From Lates calcarifer (taxonomy: Eukaryota > Chordata > Actinopteri > Centropomidae): DNA of 64,000 bases. The DNA lies in the NCBI RefSeq assembly GCF_001640805.2, contig NC_066852.1, forward strand, positions 14,410,194 through 14,474,193, in the 5' to 3' direction. The notes beneath the pieces were generated by a model. It had not been told where the DNA came from. It saw only the letters and a program-made list of their open reading frames with translations, and ran no database searches. Positions 23,876-37,000 of the stretch are shown in pieces; within the stretch, counting starts at the first letter, position 1; each line of letters begins with the position of its first letter. Position numbers and translations under genes: made by a program.

Positions 23876-26800
23876 CTCTGCTGCCAGTCCTCGTTATAGC
23901 CGCAGGACTGGATGCAGCACGGCTCGTTTCCCTCTCCTCAGCAACACTCTGCCCTCTCCTGTTTTCCGCTGATGTCGTTACAGCCCTCTTTGTGCAATGC
24001 ACGTATACATGCCTTTTGTTTCTCTGCCTTGATTAATACACAACTTGCTCCTCCATTTTTTGATCACCCCATCTAGTTTCCTGCTGTGCTCACCGGGGGA
24101 TGCTGCTGCTTGCTGTCTACAAACGATAACTGCTGGGTGCACACGAGATGATCACACATGTGGGGTTTGCACATTCCCATCTTCACACATCCCCTGAAAT
24201 GCATCACTCCCACTGATGCAGACCGTGCCAGGGAACATGCTGTGACTTGGTCGACTACGCCGGTTGCCAAGCTGCTCCCACCTAACGATGACACTGCTGT
24301 AGCTTTGTTCGACATCACAAGTACTCCGGCATGTGCCACAATACTGGATCAGCTATAGATGACTCTGTTTGATGGCTACTCCTTTAGTGACAAAGGTTAG
24401 CTCCAGCCAGCTGTGTATGGAGGCGTCTACTGCACTGAGATTTGTATAAAACAAACCACAGCAACTTTCATCTGCTCCATGCAAATGAAAAAAAAACAGC
24501 CTTACTAGATAAGCAAGAAGGTATAATCATGAGTGTAGACCTATACAGATACTAACATTTACATCCTACACAATAGACTCATATGACCACTTAATTCCCA
24601 ACTGAGGCTGGTTTGCTGTGTTAGGACACTGCCTGACATACCCTGTATCCTCTGTGTTAATCCTCAGCTTAAGATAGATGAGATAACAACCTTTACAGCA
24701 CACGCACACACACAAAGGCCTCTCAATGATAACAGTGTGAAGTTAACACAACACAAATGTCAAGCACAGCTCACTGCTGATGGTTAAGTTCTGCATGCAG
24801 GCGAAGTTAAAGAGGACAGACCTGCAAGGGACAATATGTGGACAAGTCAGACCAGGAGCATAAACTGCATGCAGACCTCTCCAGTGAGTAAAGCAAGGTA
24901 TTTACACTCGATAAAGGCCGACCTAAGCGTGCTGGCATGATGTTTGCATGTGCACAGCCCTGCTCCACTGTTAGCCAGACAAAAAATCCCATGCTCAGCA
25001 AATACCTGTTATCTTTTGTGTAGCACCTGCGTGCCTCATCAATACATTTTCAGCAGAGTGGTTGGGTTTCTGTTGAGAAAACATTGCAAAATGATTTGCA
25101 AGCAATGTCGAAATTTCATGCAATTTCATGCAATGTCGAGTTAAACTCAAAGAAAAGTTTCCAACGATGTGAGCTTGAAAAGACATAAGAAGAGCACCTT
25201 GAAGGACAGTGCCCTGCTGTGAGCATGTGACCTGCCTCTGACATATGATCAGCCTAAAGTAGGTTTGGTGGCAACACACTGTTGCGCACGTACACAAGGA
25301 AAAATACACATTTCTAAGCAATGCATCTCTCTACTTCTGAACCATTCTGTCATTCGGTGGACAAATAAATCCAGATGACCAAGATCCAAGATGACAGAGC
25401 CAAAAATGTGATGTTGTGGCGACTATCAAGAAACATTTGAGCTATTTAAAACTACAATGATCACAGTGATCACATGGGGTCAAATCCACCACAGAAGAAG
25501 CACTCTTCTCCTCAACACTGTGTGCTTCACAGGTTGAGGAGATATTCTATTTCTCAGAGCTCCTGAATGTCAGACTTTCCGGTCACAAGCGAGTCACAAA
25601 CCCAAGAGACAGTGATTTTACTGTTTTCTATTTTAGTGTCTGCTCCTTATGTGTCTCCTGGAAACACTCTACCTCTGTGGGGAACTTGAGTACAAAAACA
25701 ACACGAAGGTCCAGTTTATGCTGCACACTCAATAATTATCACCTGCTTGAGGCCTTAGCACCACAGATGTGACAAACCAAAATAAGGGAGTCTATCTCGC
25801 ACAGCTTACGTAATTTGCTAGTGGGAACAGTATGGAAGAATCAATCAATGAAGACTGAGGGTTTTCTCTTTTTAGAGGGTCGTCTGGCACGTTGCTGTCT
25901 TCAGTGATTAATTGATGTATTTATGTATTCTGCTCTAGACTTTATTTCTACAAATTGTCCACAAAAAGCAGAAGCTTCTTTTCCTGACTCATAGAAAATC
26001 CAAGAAGCAAAGTGGTCTGATGCTGTGGAAAACATTTCAAATCCTGCACGCCTGGAAAATAAAGCTCTGAAAGGCCGAATGGGTGGTGAAACTGTCGAGT
26101 CACTGCCTGTGAAGGTTTAATTCCAACATTTATCGACAGATGGAAAATACTGGGCACTGAAACATTCATTATTCATCCAATCTGATCACAGAGTTTGATT
26201 TCCCTCACGTGCCTGAAAAAGATCAATTATTTTAATTGATTTATGTGATTTTTCAGAGTGTTTTAAAGTGGAGGTGCTCTGCCTATCCTGAGATAAAGAG
26301 TGCCTCTGCTTTTAGAGAATGACAGTTCAGACAGTTCAGTTCAGACAATCATGTGGTAACTACAGTGATGAAGAGATGAGATGCTACCACCTCAACTTCC
26401 TGGGGGGAAACCCTGAAAACTGATTTCATGTTCTTTCACTGCTAATTACATACACTTTGGTAGTATATGGTTGGTAGAAGAGGTGAAAAATATTGACTGC
26501 ATGTAGCTTTGGTTACATCACTTTCTCAAATTTTGAAGGAACTACTGTACAATGTATAAAGCACTGACATGTGCTTGGGTAAAATAAACAGGAGTCATCA
26601 CTCAATACAGGATTATTTGACAAACACAGCTTTGAAATGCACTCTATAATGGGGTGGTCATTAAAAATACAAGTTTTAAATCGTGTTCATCGTCTTGCCG
26701 AGATGACATTTGAGCTGTGTAAAAGGTTTGATGGGAGGGACAGCTGAGATTATTATGTAGTCGTGTTAGCCTTCTCTCAATCTGTGATTTTCATTCCAGC

Positions 26801-28934
26801 CTGTTGCACGGTGGTCGACCTCAACAAGACAAACAACATTTCTGCACTGCGACATCAAGATGCGACGGCCAACTCCCCACTGTGGCGTCACGAAGAACCA
26901 CTTAAAACTGTGATCACTATGTGTTAAATGATACTTTCATTAAACATCAGTCAAATGCAGCAAGCGCTAATCATACTGCAGATCTACAGACATGCATTAA
27001 CATGCATTAACTCACATTTGAAATTCACATTTCACCGTTCAGATTTAACAGTATGACACAGCAAATTAACTTACGTTTAATTAGACCCTAGTAAAGACAC
27101 AACATAAGAACAAATACATATGTATTCCCTGTCTGGAACTGATTTTCAACTAGGTTATCATGTATCTGATGCGTCTGTCTACTTTAAGCTTTCACCTATC
27201 ACAGTGTGATTAGACCAGACACCACACGGTGTTCTTCACGCTACAACAGTCATTTGGTCCCTTTGTGTGAAAACTGATGCTGCACAGGCTCACTTACCAA
27301 CCCAGGAGAGAGTCAGAGAACCTGAGAACACATAAACAACAAACTCTACATTTCTAGCAACCATGCTGCAGCTGGTTTCTTTTCAAGCACTGCTGCAAGC
27401 ATTTAACTATGAGATGTTTGAAGCTTGCATACTCTACTGTGTAGTGTTTATAAGGCTGCAGGCAGGGGCTCATTTGGGGTAGACTGAGAATAGCTACTTA
27501 AACGCAGGCTGACATTGCAGTTATAACATTTATCGATAGTTAATATTAATTGAGATAAGCATGTGGGGAGAAGACAGGGGCATTTGAAGAGCAAATGGGA
27601 TCATCTTTGCTGCCATGTCTGTATCATTATCACCACATTTACCCACCTTGTTATTTTCTCTACATTGCAAGCTGCGTGAGCTTTAAGGAGGTGAAATGGC
27701 TCCTGCGGGGCAGCACTACGGTCAAAAGTAAAAAGCCTGCTTGCCGTGCTGCATTTTGTTACCAGGCGGGCTGCTGGCCTTGACACTGACGCACGTCCCT
27801 GTGTTTGGGCTGTTTGTATCTTCAGGCCTTGCTCCAGCAGCACTAGCAGGAGCGCTGTTTCCCATGCAGCTCTCTGACACGAGAGCCTGTGGCAGACGTC
27901 AAGGCTGCGTCCAATGCAGTTCAGAGAGAGGTTGATACTGGTGAGAATGTGCATTTACAGCAGTTGACGTTTCCCTCTTAAATGCTGCTAAAGTAAACTC
28001 TGCAATCTCTTCAATTTGTATGATAATTTGAATATATTTTCATTTCCATAGCGCATATGGAGGGAAAACAGATGAGGTTAAAGGAATAACAGTGATAATT
28101 TCTGATTAATGTAAAACAACTGACAATTAAGCTTAAACAATTAGTCCCTTATTCACTTTGATGATATAGGGGCTTCCTGCCTCTTGAATGTTAATATTGT
28201 CTTGGATTTCTTAGCCCTCTTTGTGGTGAACTGAATAACTTTGGGATTTGGACATTTTTCACCAACAAACAATTGATCCTTGGGATATTAATTGACAGAA
28301 AACAGAAAAAAAAGCACATATTTAAATGAATCAACAATCCTGGACTGATCTCGTTTCAGCTCCATAGTGAACACTAAACTAAATCAAAAATATTCTGTAT
28401 TTGTGCTGTCCTTCTAAAATGAAGTCTGTCAGTACAAATACACTGATGCAGCCAGATGTACGTTTCAATGAATGACTTACTCATATGCAGTGTACTGTAT
28501 CCATCCCCCCCTCCCATCACATCAGAGGAGGTCTACGTGCTTTGGCTCAGATACATACTGACAGGCCACCTCCCTCATCACCTAACACTGCTGCTCTTCG
28601 GATTGATGACCACAATTCATCTCGCAGTGAAAACATATTAAACAGGAGGGTTTGTCGAGTGAGTTTAAAATGAAAGCAGACGCAACAGGCTCATCCTTGA
28701 AGGTCATCGTTTATGCGCACTTCCTGTTGCGTATTTCGAGGATGTGCTGTAAATATGCAACTTCACACATATACGTTACAACAAACAGTAGACGACGTCT
28801 TTCTGTCAAAGGAGACGACGCCATTTAATGCCAAAGGTACAGAGTAAAGATAATTCACGAGTAACTAGCGAAGGAGATAAAGTTCAGGTTCAGGTTGTGT
28901 AGAGCATCTTCATCATAATCATCGTCATCGTCAT
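23876..28934. other. Remainder of aldoc intron 1
   Basis: This is the long first intron of aldoc (about 5.7 kb in total). I see no coding exon, known RNA gene or recognisable transposon. Short open frames at 24073-24339 and 27601-27954 have no family resemblance. Confidence 0.55.
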
Positions 28935-28974
28935 CATCTATCCATGATCAATAACACATGATCATGGATAGATG
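28935..28974. repeat. Perfect 16-bp inverted repeat with 8-base loop
   Basis: The arms CATCTATCCATGATCA (28935-28950) and TGATCATGGATAGATG (28959-28974) are exact reverse complements around the loop ATAACACA. The structure begins 26 bases inside aldoc intron 1, so the pre-mRNA would carry a stable hairpin close to the first 5' splice site. GAT/GAC triplets follow on the RNA strand. Confidence 0.9.
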
Positions 28975-29000
28975 TGGAGCAGGTGAAGGTTGGGTCTTAC

Positions 29001-29100
29001 CTGCTGATGGGTGTCTGAGCGCGCAGAAAGCAGGTGAGCGTTGTGCGGATGATGCGGGACGGTCTCCTGTTTCACTGCTGCAGCGCAACGTGACCCTTTA
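29001..29100 (-). other. aldoc: aldoc noncoding first exon
   Basis: The consensus donor CAGCAG|GTAAGACCC ends the exon at 29001. It pairs with the acceptor TTTCAG|CCACC just upstream of the start codon (exon begins 23333). The 5' limit is approximate. A noncoding first exon separated by a long intron is normal for aldolase C. Confidence 0.65.
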
Positions 29101-29116
29101 CAAAAGCTTAGAGGTC

Positions 29117-29180
29117 GGGGCGGGGCTCACGCCACGGCGTCATGTGACGCAATGACGCTGACCAGCGAGCGCACATGCGC
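29117..29180 (-). promoter_or_regulatory. aldoc: aldoc core promoter elements
   Basis: A GC box GGGGCGGGGC (29117-29126), a USF/MITF-type palindrome GTCATGTGAC (29139-29148) and an NRF1-like GCGCACATGCGC (29169-29180) lie directly upstream of the noncoding exon. There is no TATA. This fits a CG-rich promoter. Factor names are inferred from motifs only. Confidence 0.5.
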
Positions 29181-31038
29181 TGGACGTCACAGCCCAAAGC
29201 GTGAATGCAGCATGATTCTGCAACTTTGAAGAAATAAACTGTGGAACAAACATGACCTTTACCTAAAATATATATTGTATTCCTAATATATGTTGCATTC
29301 TTTTTTTTTAAGATTTTGTATTTTAACTTTATTACTAAATTTACTTTGACAAAAAGTATTTCATATCATTTCATCGCTTTTATCCCTTGTTTTTAAAATA
29401 TGTATGTACATTTTTACTTTTATTGTGTTGTGTACTTCTTTGTGCCTGATGTGTTATGTACTATGCGTTAAATAAAGTGTTTTAAAAATATTTAGCAGAG
29501 GTCTAAATCCAAAGAAGCCAAAAATAATCATCCAGATATTTATAGATGCTTTATCCCTGTGAATGAGCTGTCTAATGTAAAGGGTTTTAGTACTGATGTT
29601 TTTCTCTCTCCACCCCCTGATGTTAATAGTTTAAATTGTACAAATGTATGGTACAAATGCAAGTAAATGTCCACTAATGGATATTTGACTAAATGTGATT
29701 TCATAATCAAACACATGCATGTTATGAAAGTGAAGAAATGATGGGTTTCAACATATCACTGACTTATATGTTGAAATCTGCTGTCAAAAACGGCACTTAA
29801 ACGCAGACAAAATCAGCAGATCACTGTATAGTAAGAGTTTAATATTCCATCTGTGCTACATGGTAATTACAAAAATACCTTGTAACATTAACATGTAACA
29901 TCAAATAGCATCCAAAATATTCATATAAACTTTGTATAGACGAATTTATAAATAAGAATTTTGGTGGCAAAAAAAAAAGCAAGCTCAGGATCACACATGT
30001 GAGGCATTCTGGGAACACATCAGGGCATACTTTACAAAATCATAATATAATCTGATGATCAGGTAAGTGCATGATGGTGTGATTACTGGCTAGGGTTACG
30101 GAAGCCTTGGACAATAGAAAAAGCCCTGTATCTATCAAAATGTTAACTGGAGGTAAACAATACTGTTGTTCATTCAACCCTTACAGTCCCAGCTTAGATC
30201 TGCACAGTCGGGTGCCATCCAGGAGTCAAAATCAAGTTCGACTTAGGACCTGAGTTGCAGGTTATAAAGGATAAAGTACATATTGAAGGCGTACACATCT
30301 TGATCTGATGTTGTTGATGCTTGCATGGTTTTTCACATGGTAAAGCAGAGGGAGTTTAGGCAGTAAAGGTCAAGTTCAGGAAAGGTTTTTGAATAAAGGT
30401 AGAGAATAAAGATCACTGTATAATCACTCAGAGGATTAAGGAGAGAGTTTCTTCTGACCACTTCTGCCAAAGTGCTTGCGTAACCATGCCACACGAAAAC
30501 AAAGGCAGATGCTCACTTTGTTGAAGTGGTTTGGTTGACTACATATAACTTGTGGCAAAAAGAAAAAGAAAAAAGAAAACATGAAATTTGGTGCATTGTG
30601 TTCAACCAGCGTGACTTTTCTATGAGGGGTGAATTTGATAGCGGTTGTACATTATGTCTTAACAGGGCAGCCATGACCAGTCACTGGAAAACTGAAAGTA
30701 GATGGACAATAGCGCAATCTTTCTTGCACAACTGTTGAGCAAATACAGTAGGCTTGAAAAGGTGCTCATTGGAGAAAGGCAAACAAGTAAAAAAAAAAAA
30801 AAAAACACAAAAAACCCCGGTGCTCAGTATACAAGTGGGAAATGGTGTTTTTTACTCAGCTGAATCATTCCCATCTACACTAGATCCAATTAAACCCAAT
30901 AATTACCTATTTTGGCCTTTACTAAATAAGACATTTTACAAGGCACACCACACCTGTGTGTAAAGGTGAATATGTGTGCAGAAGGACATTTCTGTAGACC
31001 TCGTGTGTTAGTGATCAGACTGTAAACTCAAAAGTCTG
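29181..31038. other. aldoc upstream region and rskr 3' UTR
   Basis: AT-rich DNA with no coding exon. The rskr 3' UTR must lie in the right part, but no convincing AATAAA was found close to the stop. The nearest minus-strand match is at 29419-29424, and an ATTAAA-like site is near 29838. An A-run is at 30790-30806. Confidence 0.5.
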
Positions 31039-34000
31039 TCACACAAACACTTCTCTGCGTGGTCCTTTTTCCTGAGGAAGCTGCAGTGGGAGCGCCGGGC
31101 CAGGCAGCGGTGAAGTTGCGTGAGTCTGTGTGCCGGCATCCAGCTGCGTGTCTGGCGTGGCCGGAGGGCTGAGGAGTGAGTCATAGTCGAAGCCCTTCAG
31201 AGGCTGCAGAGACAAAGTGAGTCCTCGTCGAGCTTTGGCAGCTCGGTCCGGTCTCTCTCTCAGCTCCAGAATCACCTGGACAGTGACGATGGGGGAAAAA
31301 AAATCGCTTTAATTTACCTGCATATTAAATGTTTCTTCAACAATCTGACTCATGTTTGAAAAAAAGGGGGGTGTGGGGCGGGGGGATAACCCAACTGACT
31401 ACATCCAGACATTCATCAGTTACCTCCACAGGCTGGCGCTGCAGCAGGGCGAGGTCAAAAGTTGTTCCGTGGAAGAAGGTTTGGCGTTTGAAACGGTCCA
31501 GGGTCCTCAGGCGACGGGAAGGGGTCTTGCACAAAAGCTGGACAGACAGACGGGTGTAAGCCATGATATGACTTGTTGCATGAAATGAAACAGTCAGTAG
31601 TGCAGATTTGAGTGTTATGGAGCAAAATTAATATACTTTGTGTAATTACCTCCGTTATTAGCAAGGCAAATGGGGGGCTGAAGCTAAGGGGCATTTCATA
31701 GGGAAAACCCCTCACTTTCCTCAGCATGCTGCAGTGGTCTGGTTCTGGAGTCACAGGGAACTGAGGAGAGTTGAAATAGTGACAGTATTTAAATTTTTAG
31801 AAAGCTGACAGACTTTACATGGCAACACAAACACATATGAGCCTTTTAAATTCTTTTAAAGTCTCCTCATATGGTGAAAAATGTGTAAAATTGCCTCATG
31901 AAACAAACGTCAAATGTGTTTTGCAGTCCTCTTTTTACAGTAAAAATCAAGCTCAGCTGTGTCACTGCAAGAGTAATTGTGAGTAATATCATCTTATCAT
32001 GCAGGACACACTGAAGCTACTGGCAACAAGCGCTCACCTTCCCAGTAACCAATGAGAAAAGCAGAATTCCCAGCGACCACCAATCAGCTGCGTGGTTATA
32101 GGGTCCGCCACTCAGCACCTCGGGGGCTGCAGAGCAGACAGAGCGTGTTCATGGCACTGGATGTACTTTATATTTGAACATTAATACATTCGCTTCTTAG
32201 TATAATATATATTAAAAATGCACCAAGTGTCAGTCTGTTAATGTGTTCCAGCATCTGCACCCGAGGCAGATTCAATATATCTCTCACCCATATATTGGAT
32301 TGTTCCACAGATAGTAAAGGCTCGTCCTCCTCTCTCCAGGCGACGGGACAAACCAAAGTCAGCTAAGCGGAGGTGTCCTAGAACAGACCATTTACTCTAT
32401 ATTATTATGAGCACGTGGCTCTGAAATCAAACTCCTCTGATGAATGCAGTGACAACATTAATAATAATAATACTACAGTCTTAATCTGATTTGCTTAGTG
32501 TATGTAACTGGATGCTGTTCCCTCTCAGTGCTAACAGATGTACAGTTTGCATTAATGTGTATTGAGTGACAGCTGAGCACAGACAGGATGTTCTCTGGAA
32601 GCTTCTGTGCTTCTCCTGCACACCGGAGCTATGCTGCCCTCTGCTGGGGACAAGGTTTTACTCACCGTTGTCTGTCAGCAGGATATTCTCCATCTGCAAA
32701 AAAGTACCAAAAAGGACGGAATTAATCACCCATGAGCTCAATGAACTTGGCTTGGATTTCTTGTTCTCATTATTAAATTGCTTGTGAATTCTCATCATAC
32801 AAACACAGTTTGGCATTTTAATAGTATAAATAATAAAAGTCATAAAAAATTATTTGTAACCTCTAAACAAACTCAACAAAGACCAAAAACTCCAAACAGC
32901 TTCAGGATAACATGTTATGTACTGTTGTAACCGTACTAATAAATTTCAAAATACTTCGATAAAATATAAATGTAGCAAAGGATTTTTTTAATGAGCAAAA
33001 TACAAACATGCATCAATGAACTGATGAACAAAGAAAGAGATTACTTTGAAATGGTAAAAATCACAACCTTAAGATCATTGTTTAAAATTCATAAACTGTA
33101 AAGTGTTCAGTGTGTAAAGGTTTTTTACAGGTGACCATGCAAAATATTGTTTAGTAAGATAAAAACAGAAATAGATTTTTAAAACATGAACGCTGCACAA
33201 AGACTGCTGAGTTGGCTGTTCACATGTGGAATATGTAAGTAGGGCAGTTACTTGGAGAAAACCGAGGCGATGAAGAGAAAAAGACCTTTTTCTGGATAAA
33301 CTTCAGGCTTATAGCATTTCTTTTCTTTCCTCTACTATTTGCAGCAACTAAATTACGTGAGAACTGGTGTTATATATAATGGTTGATAAACAGAAATACA
33401 TTTGTTTGCATTTTGCCCTTGTAATCTGACTGAGTGATGTGTCATTTTGGTTCTAAAGTTGTGAAATACTTCTGTGTTTTACCTTCACATCTCTGTGGAT
33501 GATCCCAAAGTCATGCAGAAAACCTATGAAAAAACAGCAAAAAAATAAATGAAATGTATTAAACAGTAAATATGTTTCAAATCCATCACTCTGTCATCAT
33601 AATGGTAAATTAAAAACCCTGGCACTGACTTTCTGCTGTGGGAGATCCTTTGAGAGCTCATCTAATTTTAATTAGACGTCCTTCTTTAATTACAGTTAAG
33701 TAACTGTGGAAGCTTTCATGTGGATCTGATTCTTATTTGAAGAGAAATGTGACATGTATAATACAGTAGGTATGGTTTGATCTTTATCACATTCACAAGT
33801 GCAAACAAGCACAATGTCCTTAAGCAATTAACACACACATAATTATAACCTTCTGTGTGTTTATTGAACACATCCACTAAGTATTCACAGTACTGGTGGA
33901 AAAAGTAAGTGAACCTGTGGTTTTAATGACTGATTGAACCTTATTTGGCCGCAGTAACTTTAAACAGTAGTTGTAGCTGCAGGTCAGACCCACTCTTCCT

Positions 34001-37000
34001 CATAGAAGTGCTGCAGCTCAGCCATTTTCTTAGGACCTTTGATGTGAACGCCATCTCTGTTGAGTTAGATAAGGTCTGGGCTTGACTCCAAAAGGCAGAT
34101 TTTCTTTGTTTGAAGTCACTCTGTATTAGATTTACTTCGATGTTTGCTGTCACTGTCCTGGCTGGTGGACAGCCACCCTGCCATTATCCTGTAAGATACC
34201 TTGATAAATTTAGGAATCCATTTTCCCCTTGACATTGGCGAGCTGTCCAGACCCAGAGGCAGTAAAGCCCCAAATCACGATGCTCCCTCCACAGCACTTC
34301 ACCTTAGGGACAATGTTTTCATGTTGGTATGCAGTGCCCTTTTTACAATTCAGGGGCTCACATATCTATTCCAACCTGCACTGTGAATGCTTGAATGTAT
34401 TAAGTACGGACAATAACAATACAGAGTTAATTCATCATTTTAACATAATGCCACTGTATGTTATGTATGTAAGCAGGTTGAACCATTCCTGTTATCATCC
34501 TTGGAGAGTACTCACCGAGCGCACACCCCAGCTCCGCTGCAAACACTCGTACTGTGCCCTCTGTGAACTGACCGATCATCTGCCAGTAGGTGTACAGGTC
34601 TCCTGTGCTGCAGTAGTCACACACTGCGGGAGTAGAGACAGCATTAAAACACGCCTCAGTCATGTAACGTGAGGTGTAGAGGGGTAGTGAAGGTCACGGG
34701 GATGTGGAACACACACTGGTGAGAGGAACTAGGAAAAGGAGTGTAATCTGGAAGCACATAGTTTTGAAAAATAAAGATACAAAGTGGGTTGGGGGTGCAG
34801 AAGTGTATAGGTGTGTGTCTGGAATAGTGGACTCCCCCGTCGCTAATTGAGGATAATATTTGTTGATCGCTTTTACATAAGGCGAGAGGGAAGGAAAATG
34901 TTCAGCAATGCTAACGCCCTATATCCATATTTATGATTTAAAAGATGTGATTCAATGATGATTCACTGTTTAACCAAGCAGGGCCGGCCTTTCTTTTGAA
35001 CGTGACACATGTATTCATGATGAGCTGCAGCAGCGTCCCCAGGCTAACACACTCTCTTTTCACAGGGGGTGGGGAAGCAAACAAACTGGGTCACACTTTC
35101 TGAGTCAGTGACTGATTTGGAAAAAAAAAGGGTAAATGCTCTGGAGGAGAAATAAAGGGGGGCAAAGCAGCTACAGGATGCACAGGCAGTGGTAGTTTGG
35201 GGTTGCAGGGTTGTAGGGGTTTGGTAAAGTTTGCGTCTCTAGGTGCTGTACAAGCAAAACACCCAGAATTAAAAGACTTCACAGGAAGCTCCTTGTATTT
35301 TGTTTAACATGTTTTAAGTGTTGGGCTGGGGATTGTGGGTAGATCCTGGACAAGACTACCAAAAAAGTGGAGTGAGGGGTTTTGGATAGTGGATCTGGGT
35401 TTGGATTGGGTCACTGGTCTCTGGCTGACTCACTAATGTAGAGGTGGCGCTGTGTCTGCCAGCAGTCCTGGAGGTCATGGACAAATGGGTGGTGAACCTG
35501 ACGCTGTGGGCAGAGGTCAAAGGTCAACCTGGAAAAATCTCACTTCTGGCCATCGATTCAAAAAGAAGTCCTTTTTTTCCTTCACTGGGTTGTTTCCTGA
35601 GATATGGCTTCACTCACAAATTTAGTAACCTTTTGTCTGAAAATCTGACATGAAATTGCTTAAAATTAGGCATTACAGATGTATAATTTTTGAGGAAAAA
35701 AAAATCTGATTCCTCAGACAAATAAAAGTGTGTCCCACAACACACAGTGCGATGGTGGCAGTGGTATTCACAGCATAAACTAATTTACATTGTAGCTAAA
35801 TATATTCCATCAAGGTTTAGACAATTACTTAATCAGAGATGTATAATAATATATCATCTGCATGAACACATATTTTGTTTTAAACCTTGAATATTTGAGT
35901 TAGATCTTATAAGATGGGTCTAAAGTCTAGATTTAAAAACAAAATTACTAATAAGCAGTGATAAATATGCCTTTATTTTGAGTCTTGTCGAATGGTTGAG
36001 TTCAAACAACAGCTTAAAAGACCTAATGTTTTGATCCTCTTTTGAGTCTTTTCAAAGGCATATATTAAAGTCTAAAAACTTTCAAGATTTTATTCTCTCT
36101 CAAATCTACAAACTCTCAGTGATTTTCAAGGCCGGTTCTTGATTCTTACCTGGACTATAACCTCTTCTTTCGACTGTTCCAAGACCCCATGTCTCAGAAT
36201 CTCTGACTTAGGTATAACCTGTAACAAAAACACTGAGATGAAATATGACTACACAGGACTAACACAGGACTTAAATGATTTTGACATGCCAAAAAATATT
36301 TGTAACACAATTATATACATACAAGTGTGTACATTAAAGGCTTCAATGACTACTGTAAAAATGATATGTCCTGACTTGAGGAAATTTTTGACCATTAAAA
36401 GGAGATTTCTGGTTAATTTTGAGACTATTCAAAACAGTATGCTTTTCTTTAATCTTATGTTTTACAGGCCTACAAATAGTCACTTTGTATATTACTGTAT
36501 TTGTGAGATTCGGGCATAAGACTCACTTTCACAGCATATGTTTTCTGTTTGGCCTTGTCTTTCACTTTCAGAATGGGTCCAAACGAACCTTTGGCAATGT
36601 AACCCAACACCTGGTGAAGTGAAAAACACAAGTGATGTATTATCCGGTCCTAGCAAGCCTTATTGGTGTGTACTATGTTGGGATTGGTTGGGTCTACCTG
36701 AAAGTGTTCGTGCCCAGGCACAGTTCTGTGGGGGAATTCAGGCAGGAACATGGTAATAAACCCCGGCAGGCTCCACTCTGCTCTCAGCTTCTCTGGGCCA
36801 ACTCCCGCCAACCTCAGGACGTGCTCTGGGATGTCAGGAGACTTGCCTTGGAGCATTCGACGTTGGCCAAGACGCAGGGCCGATGGGGCCAGGCGACAGA
36901 TACTTGCCGGGATAGACAGACCCATGCTGGAGAGGAAGCCACGCCATCCTGATGTGAAGTGCTCATCCTCTTGCCCTTCAGTGGGCCTCTGGAGAGGAGA

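Noticed and set aside
34229..34330. Possible extra rskr exon with conserved-looking protein sequence
   Set aside because: The conserved-looking residues belong to the Tc1 transposase, with stop codons. The rskr reading frame joins cleanly from 34516 to 33523 without it.
34229..34672. Plus-strand 147-residue open frame, the longest in the window
   Set aside because: It runs antisense through the decayed Tc1 element and an rskr exon, with no protein-family likeness.
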